53,432 bases of DNA, taken from assembly GCA_030620515.1 (NCBI GenBank), contig JAUXEM010000004.1, positions 1-53,432 of the forward strand, written 5' to 3'. Both the position numbers and the translations under genes were made by a program. This document shows positions 51,308 through 53,432 of the stretch, one piece after another. Every line of letters starts with the position of its first letter. Position 1 is the first letter of the stretch. This stretch comes from Salinivirgaceae bacterium (GTDB taxonomy: Bacteria > Bacteroidota > Bacteroidia > Bacteroidales > SZUA-534). The notes under the pieces were generated by a model. The model did no database searches, was not told where the DNA came from, and worked only from the letters and a program-made list of their open reading frames with translations.

Positions 51308-52669
51308 CTAATCAATAATTTCCCAATATCCGCCTCTAGCTGAACCTATTCTTACAATAAAATTCTGTTTCTTAAGTTTTGAAATATTCTCTTCAATCTT
51401 TCTATCTGATATTCCAATCAGCAAAGATAACTCTTTGGCCGATATTTTATTATTTATTCTTATTTGATTTAGGATTGCAATCTGGTTCTTTGTTAACTTT
51501 TCTCCGACCTTTTCTCCGACCTTTTCTCCGACCTTTTCTCCGACCTTTCCTTTTTTAAAGACTTTTACTTGTATAGCATCATTTAAGTCTGAAACATTAA
51601 ATTCTAAATCAGGGTATTCCAGAAACCATTCTCTCAAACGCTTAAATCCTGTTCCGTATTTTTCAATATCGCCAGTTAAATAAAAAGCCTCGGTTGTTAA
51701 TTTATTTCTATGTCTAGTTGTATAATTATCGGTATTAAGCTCTTCTACTGTTAGTCCACCCATCAGCCGTCCTGGGTTTGTTATTTCAATACTCTCGTCG
51801 TAAATTTTGATTATAACATCCGTTGGATTGGTATAATCGCGATGAACTATTGCATTTAGCAATAATTCGCGCAATGCTGGTATCGGATATTGCCACCGTT
51901 CATCACGTTTCAAAGTATCCCCTCCAATAACAAGCTCTAAACGAATATTCTTCTTTATAAAATCAATAGCTTCTTCAACTGCAAGAACCAATGGGCTACG
52001 AATCATTAAATCATCAATAATTGTAGTTTGAGATTTAAATCTACCTATATGAATATTTGTATGATGATTTCCAAATAAAAGCTCAGCAGCTCTACTAAGT
52101 TTACCATTACTTTTAACTAAGTCGAGTTTAACAAAATCATTCTTCAAACTACCTGATGGCTTAAATCTACCTGATTTAGATATCCTTTTTTCAAACAACT
52201 CTAAAGCTTCATTATCTAAATCTTCAAATTTAGCATCAACTTCAAAAGAATCGAAAGAGTAGTTTAAATTAATAAACCTCATTTCTGTTATTTCATCAAT
52301 ATTGAGTTTATGATTTGAGTTATGTCTTCTAATAAAAACTCTATCCTTAAAGGAAATTGGTTTTAAAGGAAATTCATCTACTGTTATTACAACAATATTT
52401 TTTTTATTTATTACATAGTTTTCAATATCAGGAAAAACAGCAGGTTCTATATTTTGCTTTATTTCGTTTATCCACTTTTGGATTGTTTCATCAGTTAAGG
52501 AAATACCAACAACACTTTTATCATCTTTTACACCTAAAAGAATTATACCTCCTTTTTTGTTCGACATAGCCACAATTGTTTCATGCACTGCCTTGCTAAA
52601 AGATGATTTAAATTCGAGTGTATCGCTTTCACCCTTATTAATGATATATAAAAGCTCCTTTTCTGTCAA
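51308..52669 (-). CDS. AlbA_2/HATPase-type ATP-binding regulator-like protein
   Basis: The 453-residue protein has an AlbA_2 (Schlafen-like) N-terminal domain: ESDTLEFKSSFSKAVHETIVAMSNKKGGIILLGVKD, about residues 14-49. A HATPase_c_4-like domain at about 260-365 has LRELLLNAIVHRDYTNP, EITNPGRLMGG and EKYGTGFKRLREW. A VGEK x4 linker at about 376-392 leads to a winged helix at about 395-453 (ISAKELSLLIGISDRKIEENISKLK, ending GGYWEIID). These proteins are usually regulators or accessory proteins of unknown target. The start is a TTG at 52669. No ATG lies upstream in frame. Confidence 0.85.
   Translation of the reverse strand: MTEKELLYIINKGESDTLEFKSSFSKAVHETIVAMSNKKGGIILLGVKDDKSVVGISLTDETIQKWINEIKQNIEPAVFPDIENYVINKKNIVVITVDEFPLKPISFKDRVFIRRHNSNHKLNIDEITEMRFINLNYSFDSFEVDAKFEDLDNEALELFEKRISKSGRFKPSGSLKNDFVKLDLVKSNGKLSRAAELLFGNHHTNIHIGRFKSQTTIIDDLMIRSPLVLAVEEAIDFIKKNIRLELVIGGDTLKRDERWQYPIPALRELLLNAIVHRDYTNPTDVIIKIYDESIEITNPGRLMGGLTVEELNTDNYTTRHRNKLTTEAFYLTGDIEKYGTGFKRLREWFLEYPDLEFNVSDLNDAIQVKVFKKGKVGEKVGEKVGEKVGEKLTKNQIAILNQIRINNKISAKELSLLIGISDRKIEENISKLKKQNFIVRIGSARGGYWEIID
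51498..51545 (-). repeat. four 12-base tandem repeats coding VGEK
   Basis: The unit TTTTCTCCGACC occurs four times in direct, exact succession at 51498-51509, 51510-51521, 51522-51533 and 51534-51545. It encodes the VGEK linker between the HATPase and winged-helix domains of the gene at 51308-52669. The units keep the frame, so copy-number change would lengthen or shorten the linker only. Confidence 0.8.
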
Positions 52670-52686
52670 AATATAATTCTCTTTAT

Positions 52687-52722
52687 CTATCTCCCTATCC
52701 CATAATACTTAAAACTAATCTT
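52687..52722 (-). pseudogene. second remnant of a dehydrogenase tail
   Basis: The minus-strand frame KISFKYYGIGR and stop matches KIGFKYYGIGR of the remnant at 51134-51253. The upstream part is lost: the sequence jumps from the shared TTCTTATTGAA to the tail. It lies immediately after the broken HTH copy at 52746-52928, as the first remnant lies after the intact copy. Confidence 0.65.
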
Positions 52723-52745
52723 CTTCAATAAGAATACAATCACTA

Positions 52746-52928
52746 CTAATCAATCATTTTCCAATATCCACTTCTAGCTGAACCTTTTCGTCAAAGAGAA
52801 TTCTGCTTCTTTAGTTTTGAAATATTCTCTTCAATCTTTCTATCTGATATTCTAATGTGCAAAGATAATTCTTTGACCGAGATTTTATTATTTATTCTTA
52901 TTTGATTTTAAGTCTCAATCTGGTTCTT
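52746..52928 (-). pseudogene. broken duplicate of the winged-helix end of the 51308-52669 gene
   Basis: The 61-codon frame is collinear with the last 61 codons of the gene at 51308-52669. It reads KNQIET-stop-NQIRINNKIS...VKELSLHIRISDRKIEENISK...KQNSL-stop-RKGSARSGYWKMID. There are two in-frame stops and several substitutions but no indels, so it is a decayed duplicate. The upstream domains are missing, cut by the mobile element at 52930-53111. Confidence 0.8.
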
Positions 52929-52929
52929 T

Positions 52930-53111
52930 CCTAAGTTGAGCGATTCGAGCGTAGCAAAGTAGCGCTTTACTAAGGTATAACCCCGACCTAGGAATTGCCT
53001 ACCTGCTGCAGGCAGGTTGTTTATAACAAATCGAGTGAAACGAAGATCTGTGAAACTTGCAATTGCTCAGTAAATTGAGCGAATTATCGATATCAAATCG
53101 CTCAATTTGGG
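52930..53111. mobile_element. 182-bp MITE-like element with terminal inverted repeats
   Basis: The ends CCTAAGTTGAGCGATT (52930-52945) and AATCGCTCAATTTGGG (53096-53111) are inverted repeats with 14 of 16 matches. TCTTT flanks both sides (52925-52929 and 53112-53116), a likely 5-bp target duplication. The parallel unfilled sequence at 51481-51500 (TGGTTCTTTGTTAACTTT) matches the joined flanks. Inside lie a CCTGCTGCAGGCAGG palindrome (about 53001-53017) and a second TTGAGCGA hairpin near 53072-53111. No open frame of useful size is present, so a transposase must come from elsewhere. Confidence 0.7.
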
Positions 53112-53432
53112 TCTTTGTTAACTTTCCAGTAACCTCTTCTATCCGCACCTATCCGCTCAATGACGTTTAGTTGTTTGAGTTTTTTAATTCTTTCTTTTGT
53201 TACGGTTACTCCTTTATTTATTTTTGTTGCAATTTCTTTAATTGTAACTTCTGGCTTATCTTTCATTACAGATAATATTTTTTCTTCAATGGTTTAATGG
53301 TCGGTATTCTTTTTGAATAATGTAACCTTAAAACCGTCTGCTATTTCCTCATATTTCAGCTCAATGCTTCCATATTCACAGCACTGCTTAATAATCCTAC
53401 TTATTCCTGAACCATAGCGTTCTATTTTTCCA
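53102..53432 (-). pseudogene. AlbA/HATPase-type regulator fragment, interrupted, runs off the window
   Basis: The minus strand reads GKIERYGSGISRIIKQCCEYG (the HATPase_c_4 end), FKVTLFKKNTDH, a TAA at 53294-53296, then in the same frame TIEEKILSVMKDKPEVTIKEIATKINKG and on to RRGYWKV, then a TGA borrowed from the mobile element at 53102-53104. The sequence after the stop still makes a good winged helix, so this is one gene split by a nonsense codon, or a gene whose HTH part is read separately. The start lies beyond 53432. Confidence 0.7.

Noticed and set aside
51498-51545. Short tandem repeats as a CRISPR-like array
   Set aside because: The 12-bp units are directly adjacent with no spacers and encode a VGEK linker in frame.
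52930-53111. Full insertion sequence
   Set aside because: No transposase frame is present and the length is only 182 bp, so at most a non-autonomous element.

Overview
The window looks like a chromosomal segment of a marine-type Bacteroidota, probably of the Bacteroidales/Marinilabiliales kind. The DNA is AT-rich. It carries a TonB receptor with an N-terminal carboxypeptidase-like domain, a BatA-type membrane protein, an IorAB pair, an ornithine aminotransferase, and the rml genes next to a long polysaccharide locus. Few genes have Shine-Dalgarno sequences. No rRNA, tRNA, CRISPR array or complete insertion sequence was found.

Left part (1-23.3 kb). These are mostly unrelated housekeeping and envelope genes in short units: two tandem secreted paralogues, rocD, small membrane proteins, a BatA-domain protein, a TonB-dependent receptor, YjbQ, iorA-iorB, an ECF sigma factor, uvrA, an SPFH/prohibitin protein, a tandem universal stress protein, a nucleoside phosphorylase, a SirB1-like protein and a Wzz-like protein. 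Several strong intrinsic terminators separate the units. The longer gaps hold degenerate palindromic repeats.

Right part (23.3-51.1 kb). This is one almost uninterrupted minus-strand polysaccharide (O-antigen or exopolysaccharide) locus, read from rmlA down to a FemAB-like gene. In transcription order it has: rmlA-rmlC-rmlD-rmlB for dTDP-L-rhamnose; a phosphonate block of PEP mutase fused to a cytidylyltransferase, phosphonopyruvate decarboxylase and a CDP-glycerol-transferase-like protein; a flippase; a Wzy-like protein whose periplasmic loop carries an inserted carbohydrate-binding-like domain; glycosyltransferases and a second Wzy; a dTDP-rhamnose-4-epimerase-like enzyme; a PglC-type phosphoglycosyl transferase; a small acyl-assembly cassette (KAS III, ACP, KAS III, SDR, PglD-like acyltransferase); a Wzy fused to a second phosphoglycosyl transferase; a PglE-like aminotransferase; a second flippase; and more glycosyltransferases. 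The likely logic is that the cassette builds a short hydroxyacyl chain on its own ACP. The PglD-like enzyme would then put that chain on a 4-amino sugar made by the PglE-like enzyme, and the PGT domain would load the sugar on undecaprenyl phosphate. The phosphonate block probably decorates a glycan with a phosphonate.

Right edge (51.1-53.4 kb). This is a scrap-yard of AlbA_2/HATPase-type regulator genes. There is one intact gene, one duplicated and broken C-terminus, one fragment with an in-frame stop, two remnants of a UDP-sugar dehydrogenase tail, and a 182-bp MITE-like element with terminal inverted repeats and an apparent 5-bp target duplication.

The most notable items are the acyl-assembly cassette, the Wzy-PGT fusion, the Wzy with a lectin-like insert, and the phosphonate cassette without its usual aminotransferase.
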